Assembly (NCBI GenBank): GCA_023441055.1
Contig: JAEZQY010000017.1
Coordinates: 62,001-126,000, forward strand
Direction of reading: 5' to 3'
Source of the DNA: Bacillota bacterium
GTDB taxonomy: Bacteria > Bacillota > Bacilli > Paenibacillales > UBA4045
Length of the DNA: 64,000 bases
Shown: positions 1 to 8,500 of the stretch, piece by piece
How positions within the stretch are numbered: position 1 is the first letter of the stretch
How the letters are laid out: every line of letters starts with the position of its first letter
Notes under the pieces: generated by a model
Databases searched by the model: none
Told to the model about the DNA's origin: nothing
The model's input: the letters and a program-made list of their open reading frames with translations, nothing else
Made by a program: the position numbers and the translations under genes

Positions 1-1524
1 GCCCTTGGCAGGCGCCTTGCGCTTCTCAATCAAGCGATTGATTGCGTCAATATACGCCCGTGCGCTGGACTCGAGGATATCCGTGCTGATGCCCCTGCCC
101 TGAACAGACATCCCGTTCTGCTTCAGCACCACATGCACCTCGCCGAGCGCGTCAGCGCCCTGGCTCACCGCCTGAATCGCGTAATTGTCCAATTCCACCT
201 GCTCGCCGGTTGCTTGATCAATCGCCTGATAGATCGCATCCACCGAACCGTTCCCCTCCGCAGTCAGCTCAATCACCGCTCCATCCTGTGTCTTCAGCTT
301 CACGACAGCGGATGGAACCGCTTGATTGGAATAATTCACCGTCAAGGCCTCCAGTACGAACACCTCTGGCGTCTCAATCAGCTTCGCCTCAATTAGCGCG
401 CGCAGATCATCGTCGGTCACATGCTTCTTACGATCGGCGATGTCCTTGAATTTGCCGAATGCAGCGTTCAACTGCTCCTCCGACAGCTCATATCCCAGAT
501 CGACCAACTTCTCGCGGAACGCATGGCGGCCGGAATGCTTGCCCATGACCAGCTTGCTGTCCTTAAGCCCAATGACCTCCGGACGCATAATCTCATAGGT
601 CGTCTTCTCCTTCAGCATCCCGTCCTGATGAATGCCTGACTCATGCGCGAACGCATTAGCCCCGACAATCGCCTTGTTCCCAGGCACGACCATCCCTGTC
701 AACCTGCTGACCAGACGCGAGGTCTTATAGATCTCATCCAGCTTCAGATTCGTCTTCGCCTGGAAGAATTCCTGACGGGTCTCCAGAGCCATCGCCACCT
801 CTTCGAGCGACGTATTGCCCGCGCGCTCACCGATGCCATTAATCGTGCCTTCGATCTGATCTGCGCCGTTCATCACCGCAGCTAACGCATTCGCGGTTGC
901 CATACCCAGATCGTCGTGACAGTGCGCGCTTAACTGGATCTTCTCGATGCCCTTCACGTTCTCGCGCAGCACCTTGAAGATGTTGCCGAACTCGCTCGGC
1001 GTCAGATAACCAACCGTATCCGGAATATTAACAACCGTAGCGCCGGCGTTAATCGCCATCTCCGTCACTTCGCATAGGAAGTCCAGCTCGGTGCGCCCAG
1101 CATCCTCAGGTGAGAATTCAATCTTGTCAAAATACTGCTTCGCGTACTTAATCGCCGCCTCAGCGTTCTCCAGCACTTGCTCCTTGCTCATCCGCAGCTT
1201 ATGCTCGCGGTGAATCGGCGAAGTCGCCAGGAACAGATGAATACAAGGATCCTGTGCACCGATCAGCGCTTCTCTAACCGCATCGATATCCGGAATCCGA
1301 GAGCGAGACAGACCGATTACGCTCGCATTCTTAACGGCTCTAGCCACCGCATTGACAGCTGCCAGGTCGCCCGGAGAAGCAGCCGGGAAGCCTGCTTCAA
1401 TCCGATCTACGCGCAGCTTCTCCAGCTGCAGCGCGATCTCCACCTTCTCTTGCGTATTCAGATTAACGCCAGGCGACTGCTCGCCATCGCGCAGGGTCGT
1501 GTCGAATATGTAGATCTTACGCAT
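1..1524 (-). CDS. leuA: 2-isopropylmalate synthase (3' end cut by window edge)
   Basis: Condenses acetyl-CoA with 2-oxoisovalerate, the first committed step to leucine. Reading the minus strand gives 508 codons without a stop, starting MRKIYIFDTTLRDGEQSPG. The DTTLRDGEQ block holds the metal and substrate residues, HCHDDLG supplies the metal histidines, and NGIGERAGN is also typical. The C-terminal third is the regulatory domain. The family is about 510-515 residues, so only a few residues and the stop lie outside the window. I chose the ATG at 1524 because the AAAGGTGG ribosome site sits six bases before it; an in-frame ATG at 1530 abuts that site. It is the last visible gene of the ilvB-ilvN-ilvC-leuA series and probably shares the T-box leader upstream of ilvB. 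Confidence 0.95.
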   Translation of the reverse strand, partial: MRKIYIFDTTLRDGEQSPGVNLNTQEKVEIALQLEKLRVDRIEAGFPAASPGDLAAVNAVARAVKNASVIGLSRSRIPDIDAVREALIGAQDPCIHLFLATSPIHREHKLRMSKEQVLENAEAAIKYAKQYFDKIEFSPEDAGRTELDFLCEVTEMAINAGATVVNIPDTVGYLTPSEFGNIFKVLRENVKGIEKIQLSAHCHDDLGMATANALAAVMNGADQIEGTINGIGERAGNTSLEEVAMALETRQEFFQAKTNLKLDEIYKTSRLVSRLTGMVVPGNKAIVGANAFAHESGIHQDGMLKEKTTYEIMRPEVIGLKDSKLVMGKHSGRHAFREKLVDLGYELSEEQLNAAFGKFKDIADRKKHVTDDDLRALIEAKLIETPEVFVLEALTVNYSNQAVPSAVVKLKTQDGAVIELTAEGNGSVDAIYQAIDQATGEQVELDNYAIQAVSQGADALGEVHVVLKQNGMSVQGRGISTDILESSARAYIDAINRLIEKRKAPAKG

Positions 1525-1703
1525 ATACATCCACCTTTATGAAGATAATGGCCCAGAATAAAAGCGAGGGACGACAAACGTATGCCGCCGCGCTCATTGC
1601 TCCATACACTACCATTCATTAAAGCATAGAACGGGCATATTTCGCAAACAATTTTGGCCGGAATAGCGTCTGTCATCCCTATCTTAACTACTTGTGGATG
1701 CTC

Positions 1704-2696
1704 TTATTTCTTGATCCAGTGCATCATATCGCGTAGCTCTCTACCAACCACTTCGATCGGATGCTCCGCTTCATTGCGGCGAGTAGCTGTCAGGAATGCG
1801 CGGTTCGATTGGTTCTCCAGGATGAAGTCACGAGCGAACTTCCCTTGCTGGATGTCGCTCAGTACACGCTTCATTTCTGCCTTCGTCTCATCTGTCACGA
1901 TACGAGGACCGGTTACGTAGTCGCCGTATTCAGCAGTGTTGCTGATCGAGTCGCGCATCGTAGCCATGCCGCCTTCGTAGATCAGATCTACGATCAGCTT
2001 CATCTCATGCAAGCACTCGAAGTAAGCCATCTCAGGCGCATAGCCTGCTTCTGTTAACGTTTCGAAGCCAGCCTTGATCAGCGCAGTTACACCGCCGCAC
2101 AGAACAGCTTGTTCACCGAACAGGTCGGTTTCTGTCTCTTCCTTGAAGGACGTTTCGATAACGCCTGCGCGTGTACAACCGATACCCTTGGCATAGGCAA
2201 GGCCGATTGCCTTAGCGTTGCCTGTTGCATCTTGCTCGATTGCGATCAACCCAGGAACGCCGAAGCCTTCCGTGTATGTGCGACGAACCATATGTCCTGG
2301 GGACTTAGGAGCCACCAGCAATACGTCCGTATCCTTGCTAGGCACGATCTGGCCGAAGTGAACGTTGAAGCCGTGGGAGAACAGCAGCGCTGCACCCTTC
2401 TTCAGGTTAGGCGCGATCTCTTCATTATATACCTTCGCTTGCGTCTCATCAGGCATCAGGATTTGAACAACATCAGCGCGCTTAGTCGCTTCTGCTACGG
2501 ATAATACCTCGAACCCGTCTTCCTTGGCCTTATTGAAGGACTTGCCTTCACGCAGGCCGATAACGACCTTCAGACCGCTGTCACGCAGGTTCTGTGCCTG
2601 GGCATGTCCCTGGCTGCCATATCCGATTACCGCAATCGTCTTACCGCTTAATACGCTGAAGTCAGCGTCCTTCTCATAATACAATGTAACTGCCAT
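1704..2696 (-). CDS. ilvC: Ketol-acid reductoisomerase (class I, NADP-dependent)
   Basis: Converts acetolactate to 2,3-dihydroxyisovalerate (and the isoleucine counterpart) using Mg2+ and NADPH. The 330-residue protein is the normal class I length. The N-terminal Rossmann motif is GYGSQGHAQAQNLRDSG, and the C-terminal knotted helical domain includes the metal-binding run from about residue 185 (ETDLFGEQAVLCGG). It sits between ilvN (38-base gap upstream) and leuA (179-base gap downstream), all on the minus strand. The leuA gap shows no clear terminator, so co-transcription is likely. Confidence 0.97.
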   Translation of the reverse strand: MAVTLYYEKDADFSVLSGKTIAVIGYGSQGHAQAQNLRDSGLKVVIGLREGKSFNKAKEDGFEVLSVAEATKRADVVQILMPDETQAKVYNEEIAPNLKKGAALLFSHGFNVHFGQIVPSKDTDVLLVAPKSPGHMVRRTYTEGFGVPGLIAIEQDATGNAKAIGLAYAKGIGCTRAGVIETSFKEETETDLFGEQAVLCGGVTALIKAGFETLTEAGYAPEMAYFECLHEMKLIVDLIYEGGMATMRDSISNTAEYGDYVTGPRIVTDETKAEMKRVLSDIQQGKFARDFILENQSNRAFLTATRRNEAEHPIEVVGRELRDMMHWIKK

Positions 2697-2734
2697 TTGT
2701 TTGAAAGCCTCCTACAAGTTTTAGATTTATAAAA

Positions 2735-3226
2735 TTATTTTGCAATACCTCTGATCATAGCGGTTGCGCCCGTTCTAGTCAATTCCCGAATGCCATATGG
2801 CTTCAGAAGTTCTGTCATCGCATCGATCTTGCCCGAATCGCCGACCACCTGAATCATTAATGTGGTAGGGCCTACATCGACTACCGAGGCGCGGAAGGTC
2901 TCGACCACGCCGAGGATCTCCGGCCGGATTGCCGGGGCTGCGCTCACCTGAATGAGCGCCAGCTCGCGCGCAACCATCGGTCGCGAGCTGAGATTATTCA
3001 CCTTAATGACATCGATCAGCTTATACAATTGCTTCTGAATTTGCTCCAGTGTCGTCTCATCGCCAGTGGTCACAATCACCATACGCGACAATCCTTCCTC
3101 CTCAGAAGCTCCTACTGTAATGCTCTCGATATTGAAGCCCCTACGGCCGAATAGGCCTGAGACACGCTGCAGTACACCTGGTTGGTTGTTAACCAGAATG
3201 GATATCGTATGTTTATGCTCCATCAT
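2735..3226 (-). CDS. ilvN: Acetolactate synthase small (regulatory) subunit
   Basis: Regulatory subunit of acetohydroxyacid synthase that confers valine feedback inhibition and stimulates the IlvB catalytic subunit. The 163-residue protein opens with an ACT domain (ISILVNNQPGVLQRVSGLF, residues 8-26) and ends with the usual second small-subunit domain. Its first ATG overlaps the ilvB stop by four bases (ATGA), which implies translational coupling; a GGGGG run just upstream inside ilvB can act as ribosome site. B. subtilis calls the equivalent gene ilvH. Confidence 0.95.
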   Translation of the reverse strand: MMEHKHTISILVNNQPGVLQRVSGLFGRRGFNIESITVGASEEEGLSRMVIVTTGDETTLEQIQKQLYKLIDVIKVNNLSSRPMVARELALIQVSAAPAIRPEILGVVETFRASVVDVGPTTLMIQVVGDSGKIDAMTELLKPYGIRELTRTGATAMIRGIAK

Positions 3227-4965
3227 TCGAAATCCCCCATTAACATAGTACCGATCGTATTACCTTGCGTTACCATCGGGAATACATTCTCATGCTTGGC
3301 AACCTGGAAATCGATCACGACAGGTCCTGGATGATCCATCGCTTCCTGCCATACCTTGCGCGCCTCTTCCTTATTCGTAGCGCGCAGTCCCTTCACCCCG
3401 TAGGCTTCAGCCAGCTTGACGAAGTCTGGGCTGCCCGCCAGGTCAATATGGCTGTAACGATTATCGTAGATGATCTCCTGCCATTGGCGTACCATCCCCA
3501 GAACCTGATTGTTGATGATAACCACCTTGACTGGAATGTTATTAATCGCGCAGATTGCCAGCTCCTGCGCACACATCTGCATACCGCCGTCACCGTTCAC
3601 CGAGATGACCAGCTTATCTGGATGAGCCATCTGCACGCCGATCGCCGAAGGGAAGCCGAAGCCCATCGTACCAAGTCCACCGGAGGTGATCAGGGAGCGC
3701 GGATTCTTGAACTTGAAGTATTGCGCCACCCACATCTGATGCTGGCCGACGTCAGTCGTCACATAGGCGTCTCCGCCTGTTGTCTCACTCAGCATCTCGA
3801 TCACGAATTGCGGCTTGAGCACATCATCCGAATCCTGATAACGGAGCGGATGCTGCGCCTTCCACTCGTTGATCTGCTTAATCCAAGCGTCCGCCTTGGC
3901 CGGCTTAGCCTTCGGATTCGCATATTGCAGCAGATGCTTAATATCGCCGACACATGGAATATCTGTCGGTACATTCTTGCCGATCTCAGCCGGATCGACA
4001 TCGATATGCGCTACCGTCTTGGCCTTAGGCGCGAAGCCGTCCAGCTTCATCGTTACTCGGTCATCGAAGCGTGCGCCGATGCTGATCAGCAGATCGCAAT
4101 TCTGCAACGCCTGATTGGACGCATACGTGCCGTGCATGCCCGGCATTCCTGTCCATAGCGGATCCCCGCTGGGGAAGCCGCCCAGTCCCAGCAGCGTCGT
4201 AGTGACCGGTATGCCGGTTTTATTTACAAACTCAGCCAGCTCCTCAGACGCATCCGCGTACACAACACCGCCGCCAGCCAGAATGAGCGGACGCTCGGCC
4301 TGCTCAATCGCCTTGAGCAGCTTGTCGACCTGCAGCTTGTTCGGTGCCACTGTCGGACTGTAGCCGCGCAGATTGATCGTCTCTGGATACTCGAACACCA
4401 TCTTATGGTTGGATACGTCCTTCGGAATATCGATCAGAACCGGGCCCTTGCGGCCAGTCGAAGCGATATGGAAGGCTTCCTTAATAATGCGCGGCAGATC
4501 CTCCACCTTGCGTACGAAGTAGCTATGCTTCGTAATCGGCATCGTAATGCCAGTGATATCCGCTTCCTGGAATGCGTCTGTACCGATGGCCGGCAGTGCA
4601 ACATTCCCTGTAATGACAACCAGCGGAGTTGAATCCATGTACGCTGTCGCGATACCGGTAACCAGGTTCGTTGCGCCCGGTCCCGAAGTGGCGATACATA
4701 CGCCGACCTTGCCCGTAGCGCGCGCATAGCCGTCAGCCGCATGAATCGCGCCTTGCTCATGTCTGGTGAGCAGATGGTGGAAGTCCGGATTGCTGTGCAT
4801 CGCATCATAGATATAGAGCACCGCTCCGCCCGGGTAACCGAACACCGTGTCGACACCCTCCAACAGCAGACTGCGCAGCAATACGTCAGAGCCCGTGATC
4901 TCGTCCGGCTGCAGCAATCTCTCTCTCAACTCTTCATTCAGTACCGCGGGATTCTTAACACTCAT
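3223..4965 (-). CDS. ilvB: Acetolactate synthase large (catalytic) subunit
   Basis: Thiamine-diphosphate enzyme making acetolactate from pyruvate. The 580 residues carry the expected signatures: FGYPGGAVLYIYD and the cofactor-activating glutamate in RHEQGAIHAADGYAR near the N terminus, a central FAD-binding domain, and the ThDP/Mg2+ motif beginning GDGGMQMCAQE and closing at the NN pair of VVIINN. First gene of the branched-chain operon, directly behind a T-box leader. Start ATG at 4965 is preceded by GAGGGCATGGGAA. Confidence 0.97.
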   Translation of the reverse strand: MSVKNPAVLNEELRERLLQPDEITGSDVLLRSLLLEGVDTVFGYPGGAVLYIYDAMHSNPDFHHLLTRHEQGAIHAADGYARATGKVGVCIATSGPGATNLVTGIATAYMDSTPLVVITGNVALPAIGTDAFQEADITGITMPITKHSYFVRKVEDLPRIIKEAFHIASTGRKGPVLIDIPKDVSNHKMVFEYPETINLRGYSPTVAPNKLQVDKLLKAIEQAERPLILAGGGVVYADASEELAEFVNKTGIPVTTTLLGLGGFPSGDPLWTGMPGMHGTYASNQALQNCDLLISIGARFDDRVTMKLDGFAPKAKTVAHIDVDPAEIGKNVPTDIPCVGDIKHLLQYANPKAKPAKADAWIKQINEWKAQHPLRYQDSDDVLKPQFVIEMLSETTGGDAYVTTDVGQHQMWVAQYFKFKNPRSLITSGGLGTMGFGFPSAIGVQMAHPDKLVISVNGDGGMQMCAQELAICAINNIPVKVVIINNQVLGMVRQWQEIIYDNRYSHIDLAGSPDFVKLAEAYGVKGLRATNKEEARKVWQEAMDHPGPVVIDFQVAKHENVFPMVTQGNTIGTMLMGDFE

Positions 4966-4994
4966 TTCCCATGCCCTCCTCTTACGATTGTTCT

Positions 4995-5358
4995 AAAAAC
5001 ATCAAAAAACCTCAATCATCCCAAGCCAAACTGCGGCTCATCGGGACGAAAGAGGTTATATCCTTCGTGGTACCACCCTAATTCTTCTGCGCTTCACAGC
5101 ACAGAACTTAGCAGGTGAGAGACAGGCTGCCTCCACCTCGGCACGATAACGTGTGCCATCCGATTATCTCTAATAAGCAGTTATGTCGATCGTCCATCAT
5201 CTGCCGTTCAAGATAACAGCTCAGAGGCGACTGTCGCAATTTAGGGATTAAGGCGGTGGTTTCAGCAGGTTCCTCCGCTCTCTGGTACATAAGAGCCCTT
5301 ATGCTTTTATCCTCATCGGTGCTGTTCATGTATACTTGCGTATTCAATGATATAACCA
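4995..5358 (-). promoter_or_regulatory. T-box leader of the ilvB operon
   Basis: On the minus strand the leader contains the T-box core AGGGTGGTACCACG (rc of 5067-5080), the bulge that pairs with the acceptor end of uncharged tRNA. It is followed by a stem ending GATTGAGGTTTTTTG (5002-5020), the competing terminator. The 5' part shows a typical Stem I with an AGAGAGC loop motif and the k-turn pair GATGAGG / CCTCTGAGC (about 5220-5310). In this family uncharged tRNA lets transcription continue into the genes. I could not fix the specifier codon with confidence; a branched-chain amino acid codon is expected from the genes. Confidence 0.9.
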
Positions 5359-5360
5359 TA

Positions 5361-5389
5361 ATTATATGCTTCCCAAGTACGTTCGTCAA
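5361..5389 (-). promoter_or_regulatory. Sigma-A promoter of the ilv T-box leader
   Basis: Minus strand TTGACG (rc of 5384-5389), 17 bases, then TATAAT (rc of 5361-5366). Near-perfect vegetative promoter placed just ahead of the T-box leader. Confidence 0.85.
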
Positions 5390-5410
5390 TACTCATCATC
5401 TAATCCGCCG

Positions 5411-5453
5411 CAAAATAAAACCGCCTGCCCCCGGATGTCCGGTCAGGCAGGCG
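5411..5453 (-). terminator. Terminator of infC-rpmI-rplT
   Basis: Minus strand CGCCTGCC / GGCAGGCG stem (5422-5453) with an inner GACCGGACATCCGG part, followed by GTTTTATTTT. It lies 19 bases past the rplT stop and before the ilv promoter, insulating the two operons. Confidence 0.88.
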
Positions 5454-5472
5454 ATTGTGACGCTTAATCAAA

Positions 5473-5832
5473 TTAAGCGTTGATTTTCGATTTCGCTACA
5501 TCCGCCAGCGCATTGAACGAATTGATATCGTTCACAGCCAGGTCTGCCAGCATCTTGCGGTTAACATTCACTTCAGCCAGTCTCAGACCGTGCATCAGCT
5601 TGCTGTAGGACAGTCCGTTCAAGCGAGCAGCGGCATTGATGCGCACGATCCAGAGCTTGCGGAAGTTGCGCTTCGTCTGACGACGATCACGATAGGCGTA
5701 CAGCAAGGATTTCATCACTTGCTCATTAGCTGTCTTAAATAAGCGGTGCTTGGAACCGAAGTAACCCTTCGCTAATTTCAGTACTTTTTTATGACGACGG
5801 CGAGTGGTAAATCCGCCCTTGACTCTTGCCAT
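5473..5832 (-). CDS. rplT: 50S ribosomal protein L20
   Basis: 119-residue very basic protein starting MARVKGGFTTRRRHKKVLK, the standard L20 opening and length. Binds 23S rRNA early in large-subunit assembly and, in Bacillus, also represses its own operon by binding the leader. Third gene of infC-rpmI-rplT, 19 bases after rpmI, ribosome site AGGAGG. Confidence 0.98.
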   Translation of the reverse strand: MARVKGGFTTRRRHKKVLKLAKGYFGSKHRLFKTANEQVMKSLLYAYRDRRQTKRNFRKLWIVRINAAARLNGLSYSKLMHGLRLAEVNVNRKMLADLAVNDINSFNALADVAKSKINA

Positions 5833-5851
5833 GATTGTTGCCTCCTATTGA

Positions 5852-6052
5852 TTATTTCACGTATGTGATCATTTGTTGAATGCGAGTTGCATCACTCTTA
5901 GCCATGATGGTCGTGCCACGCAATTGACGCTTACGTCCAGCATCCTTCTTCTCCAGAATGTGGCGCTTGAAGGCTTGGTTTCTGCGAATCTTGCCAGTAC
6001 CGGTTTTACTGAAGCGCTTAGCTGCGCCGCGGTGTGTTTTCATTTTAGGCAT
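5852..6052 (-). CDS. rpmI: 50S ribosomal protein L35
   Basis: 66-residue basic protein starting MPKMKTHRGAAKRFSKTGTG, the diagnostic L35 sequence and length. Lies between infC and rplT in the conserved operon, 35 bases after infC, with an AGGAGG ribosome site. Confidence 0.98.
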   Translation of the reverse strand: MPKMKTHRGAAKRFSKTGTGKIRRNQAFKRHILEKKDAGRKRQLRGTTIMAKSDATRIQQMITYVK

Positions 6053-6087
6053 TGTGCTCGTATCCTCCTAGAAAATTGTTATGATGA

Positions 6088-6603
6088 TCAAGCTTGCGAT
6101 TTCGGCGCTAGGATCATAATCATGCTGCGGCCTTCCAGCTTCGGTCTGCGTTCTACAGTCGCGAGATCATCGGTCTCTGTAGCGACGCGTTCCAGTACCT
6201 TCTGTCCAATGCTTGCATGCGTTATCTCACGTCCGCGGAAGCGCACCGAGCACTTCACCTTATCCTCGTCCTTCAGGAACTTGACCACATTGCGTAGCTT
6301 TGTCTGATAGTCATGCTCATCGATTGTCGCGCTGAAGCGCACTTCCTTGAGCTCGACCACCTTCTGATTCTTGCGAGCTTCCTTCTCTTTCTTCTGCTGC
6401 TCATAACGAAACTTGCCGTAGTCCATAATGCGGCATACCGGCGGTTTGGCTGTCGGAGCAACATTCACCAGATCCATATTCGCTTCCACGGCCATCTGCA
6501 AGGCATCTCGAATCGCTACGACACCGATCTGCTCCCCGTTAGCGCCAACAAGACGTACTTCTCTGGCACGGATTTCATCATTAATCATGTGCTCTTTACT
6601 AAT
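6088..6603 (-). CDS. infC: Translation initiation factor IF-3 with AUU start codon
   Basis: Prevents 30S-50S joining and checks the initiator tRNA-start codon match. I place the start at ATT (rc of 6601-6603), giving 171 residues that begin ISKEHMINDEIRAREVRLVG (initiator read as Met). A strong GGAGGTGG site ends six bases upstream, whereas the in-frame ATG five codons inside has no site and the upstream in-frame starts would run through the leader. Non-AUG AUU starts are known for infC in E. coli and Bacillus and let IF-3 limit its own translation. Both domains are visible: N-terminal to about residue 80, lysine-rich linker, C-terminal domain with KVKCSVRFRGREITH. Confidence 0.95.
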   Translation of the reverse strand: MSKEHMINDEIRAREVRLVGANGEQIGVVAIRDALQMAVEANMDLVNVAPTAKPPVCRIMDYGKFRYEQQKKEKEARKNQKVVELKEVRFSATIDEHDYQTKLRNVVKFLKDEDKVKCSVRFRGREITHASIGQKVLERVATETDDLATVERRPKLEGRSMIMILAPKSQA

Positions 6604-6672
6604 GATTCGCCACCTCCAATGTAAACTCGGCATGTAACCTCCCACCCAAGTCCAAGCTGTTGAGTGGACGTA

Positions 6673-6707
6673 CACAACAAAAAAATGCGGGCAGCAAGTG
6701 CCCACAT
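6673..6707 (-). terminator. L20-type leader attenuator upstream of infC
   Basis: Minus strand GTGGGCA-CTTGC-TGCCCGC stem followed by ATTTTTTTG, 70 bases before the infC start and inside a leader of about 200 bases. Position and form match the L20 leader of Firmicute infC operons, where L20 binding promotes premature termination. The alternative antiterminator fold was not derived. Confidence 0.8.
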
Positions 6708-6808
6708 TATTAGCCTCAAATAATCAATACTCTTGTAGAGATAGATCATTAGACCAGCCGACGTTAGTCAGTCAGGTGAGAAGCGGGCGCCTCTGCTTGA
6801 ACTACAAC

Positions 6809-6837
6809 AATATACCATGTCGCGCACGCACTGTCAA
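6809..6837 (-). promoter_or_regulatory. Sigma-A promoter of infC operon
   Basis: Minus strand TTGACA (rc of 6832-6837), 17 bases, TATATT (rc of 6809-6814). Directly upstream lies a 14-base direct duplication (CAAACCGCAATCAA, 6841-6868) whose function is unknown. Confidence 0.85.
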
Positions 6838-6884
6838 CAACAAACCGCAATCAACAAACCGCAATCAATCCCCCAGCCACTCCG

Positions 6885-7595
6885 CTATTCCCGCGATTGC
6901 TTCAGCTGCTCGCGATGCGCCTCCAGCACCTTGTCGCCAATGACAACCTCACAGCGATGGATCGGCATCCCCTGGGCGGCGAACTTCGCTTCATACTCAG
7001 TCATCACATGATCGGGATGCGGTCCTTCTGCATGTAGATTCAGTGAGATATTGCGCATGCGCAGCTCCTCGTCCGCGAACACATTCAGCGAATATTCGAA
7101 TAAGCTGACCGAATCCGTCTTCAGATGAATCTCACCGTTATCATTGAGCGCAGTCTTGTACTTCTCGAGGAAGCGTGGATGCGTCAGTCTGCGGCGAGTA
7201 TGCCGGGCCTTCGGCCATGGATCGCTGAAATTCAAGAAGATGCGATCGATCTCCGACTCCTCGAACATCTCCTCGAGATGCTCAATATTGTATCTCACCA
7301 GAGCCAGATTGCTCGGTGCCGATTCATGCTCCTCCTGCCAGACGCCGCGCGCCTTCTCGCTCGCCCGGCGCACCAGCTCGTCATAGCGGTCAACGCCGAT
7401 GAAATTAATATCCGGGTAACGGGCACTCATCCTGCTGATGAAGATCCCCTTGCCCATGCCCAGCTCCACATGAATCGGGTTATCATTCCCGAAGAATGCA
7501 CGCCACTTCCCTCGATGCTGGCCCGGTTCCAGCACAACCAGCTCCGGTTGCCCCTCCAGCGCTTCTAATATGCCTTTCCTGCCTCTAAGCCTCAT
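6885..7595 (-). CDS. trmB: tRNA (guanine-N7-)-methyltransferase
   Basis: Uses S-adenosylmethionine to methylate G46 in the tRNA variable loop. The 236-residue protein begins MRLRGRKGILEAL, the usual TrmB opening. It shows the SAM-binding stretch HVELGMGKGIFIS and the substrate motif FLNFSDPWPKARHTRRRLT. I start at the ATG at 7595 because GGAGG lies seven bases before it; a TTG 15 bases upstream overlaps that site. The C-terminal tail is slightly longer and more charged than the Bacillus protein. Confidence 0.95.
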   Translation of the reverse strand: MRLRGRKGILEALEGQPELVVLEPGQHRGKWRAFFGNDNPIHVELGMGKGIFISRMSARYPDINFIGVDRYDELVRRASEKARGVWQEEHESAPSNLALVRYNIEHLEEMFEESEIDRIFLNFSDPWPKARHTRRRLTHPRFLEKYKTALNDNGEIHLKTDSVSLFEYSLNVFADEELRMRNISLNLHAEGPHPDHVMTEYEAKFAAQGMPIHRCEVVIGDKVLEAHREQLKQSRE

Positions 7596-7689
7596 GATTA
7601 CTGCCTCCAACTATCCGATATGAAGGCTGAGCCTACGCCCTAGCCCCTCATCTATTGTGCATAATCGCCGTACGAATGTAAATACATGT

Positions 7690-8013
7690 TCACGCTCCGA
7701 GCTCGCGATCGATAATGGTCTGATACACAACAGGTGGTCGCAGCCCCACCAGCTTGTCCACAGCTACGCCATCCTTGAAAATAACCACAGTAGGCATCGA
7801 CATCACGCCATACTGACCTGCAATCTCTGGTGATTCATCGCAATCGACCTGCAAGATCGAGATGCGATCGCCATAGCACTCATCCAGATAAGTCAGAATG
7901 GGCTTCAGCTGCTTGCACGGCGCGCACCAAGGAGCCCCGAACTCGACCAGCGCTACCCCTTGCCGTTCAATTGCAGATTTGAATTGTGACGCTCCTACCT
8001 CTTGCATACTCAT
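7690..8013 (-). CDS. Thioredoxin-family protein with WCAPC active site
   Basis: 107-residue single thioredoxin fold. The redox motif is GAPWCAPCKQL near residue 30, with alanine where classical thioredoxin has glycine (WCGPC), and the cis-proline is in GVMSMPTVVIFKDG. Likely a cytosolic disulfide reductase, but the changed dipeptide makes redox potential and partners uncertain. Start ATG at 8013 is chosen for the GAGAGGAG site nine bases upstream; an in-frame start 22 codons earlier would overlap the preceding small gene. Second gene of a two-gene unit after the 58-residue protein. Confidence 0.85.
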   Translation of the reverse strand: MSMQEVGASQFKSAIERQGVALVEFGAPWCAPCKQLKPILTYLDECYGDRISILQVDCDESPEIAGQYGVMSMPTVVIFKDGVAVDKLVGLRPPVVYQTIIDRELGA

Positions 8014-8075
8014 TCGCTTATCTCCTCTCAAATAAAACTCCTCCCGCAATATACGGAAGGAGTACGAATTATGCT

Positions 8076-8252
8076 TCATTGCAGATTAATGGCTCGCAGC
8101 TTCTCATCAACCGAATCCTTGATCTTCTTGCGAGCATCGAGCGCTGACTCATGGTCAGCATGGAAGCGGACACCAGTAAGCGCCATTGCTTCCTTAACAG
8201 ACAATTCAATCGTGATCTTCTCTTCCGCTTGCGGAATCAGAACATTATTCAT
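8076..8252 (-). CDS. 58-residue protein of unknown function
   Basis: Minus strand frame starting MNNVLIPQAEEKITIELSV and ending ..DEKLRAINLQ, 58 residues, mixed charge, probably alpha/beta with no signal peptide, membrane segment or cysteine. Good support: AGGTGA ribosome site seven bases before the ATG and a well-formed promoter about 70 bases upstream. It precedes the thioredoxin-like gene by 62 bases, so the two are probably co-transcribed. I do not recognise the family. Confidence 0.7.
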   Translation of the reverse strand: MNNVLIPQAEEKITIELSVKEAMALTGVRFHADHESALDARKKIKDSVDEKLRAINLQ

Positions 8253-8322
8253 TGCGGATCACCTCATCATTGGAATATCACCGTATTGCCATCTCCAAGA
8301 TCTGTCTGCGTCTACACACCTA

Positions 8323-8351
8323 ATAATAACATGTCGTGTCAGGTTTTACAA
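8323..8351 (-). promoter_or_regulatory. Promoter for the 58-residue protein and thioredoxin-like gene
   Basis: Minus strand TTGTAA (rc of 8346-8351), 17 bases, TATTAT (rc of 8323-8328) with an extended -10 TG. Confidence 0.65.
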
Positions 8352-8432
8352 TAGGAAATCCTTTAATGACAAGGGATTTCGAGGTTTTATTTTATTCGAA
8401 TAATCGACATGTCGACATCCGCTATCGGGCAT

Positions 8433-8461
8433 TTTCAATCCCACCCAATTTCAGTTACAAT
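8433..8461 (+). promoter_or_regulatory. Promoter for the ytqA-ytqB pair
   Basis: TTTCAA (8433-8438), 17 bases, TACAAT (8456-8461), 39 bases ahead of the radical SAM gene. Confidence 0.55.
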
Positions 8462-8500
8462 AGAATACGATTCTGACTTATTGATAAGGGAGAGCTTGCC

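Noticed and set aside
3265..4158. Long open frame (297 codons) on the plus strand opposite ilvB
   Set aside because: Antisense shadow of a clearly real, conserved gene; no ribosome site and arginine/leucine-rich composition typical of such shadows.
5108..5389. 93-codon minus-strand open frame in front of ilvB
   Set aside because: Falls in the T-box leader and includes its promoter; a chance frame in structured RNA.
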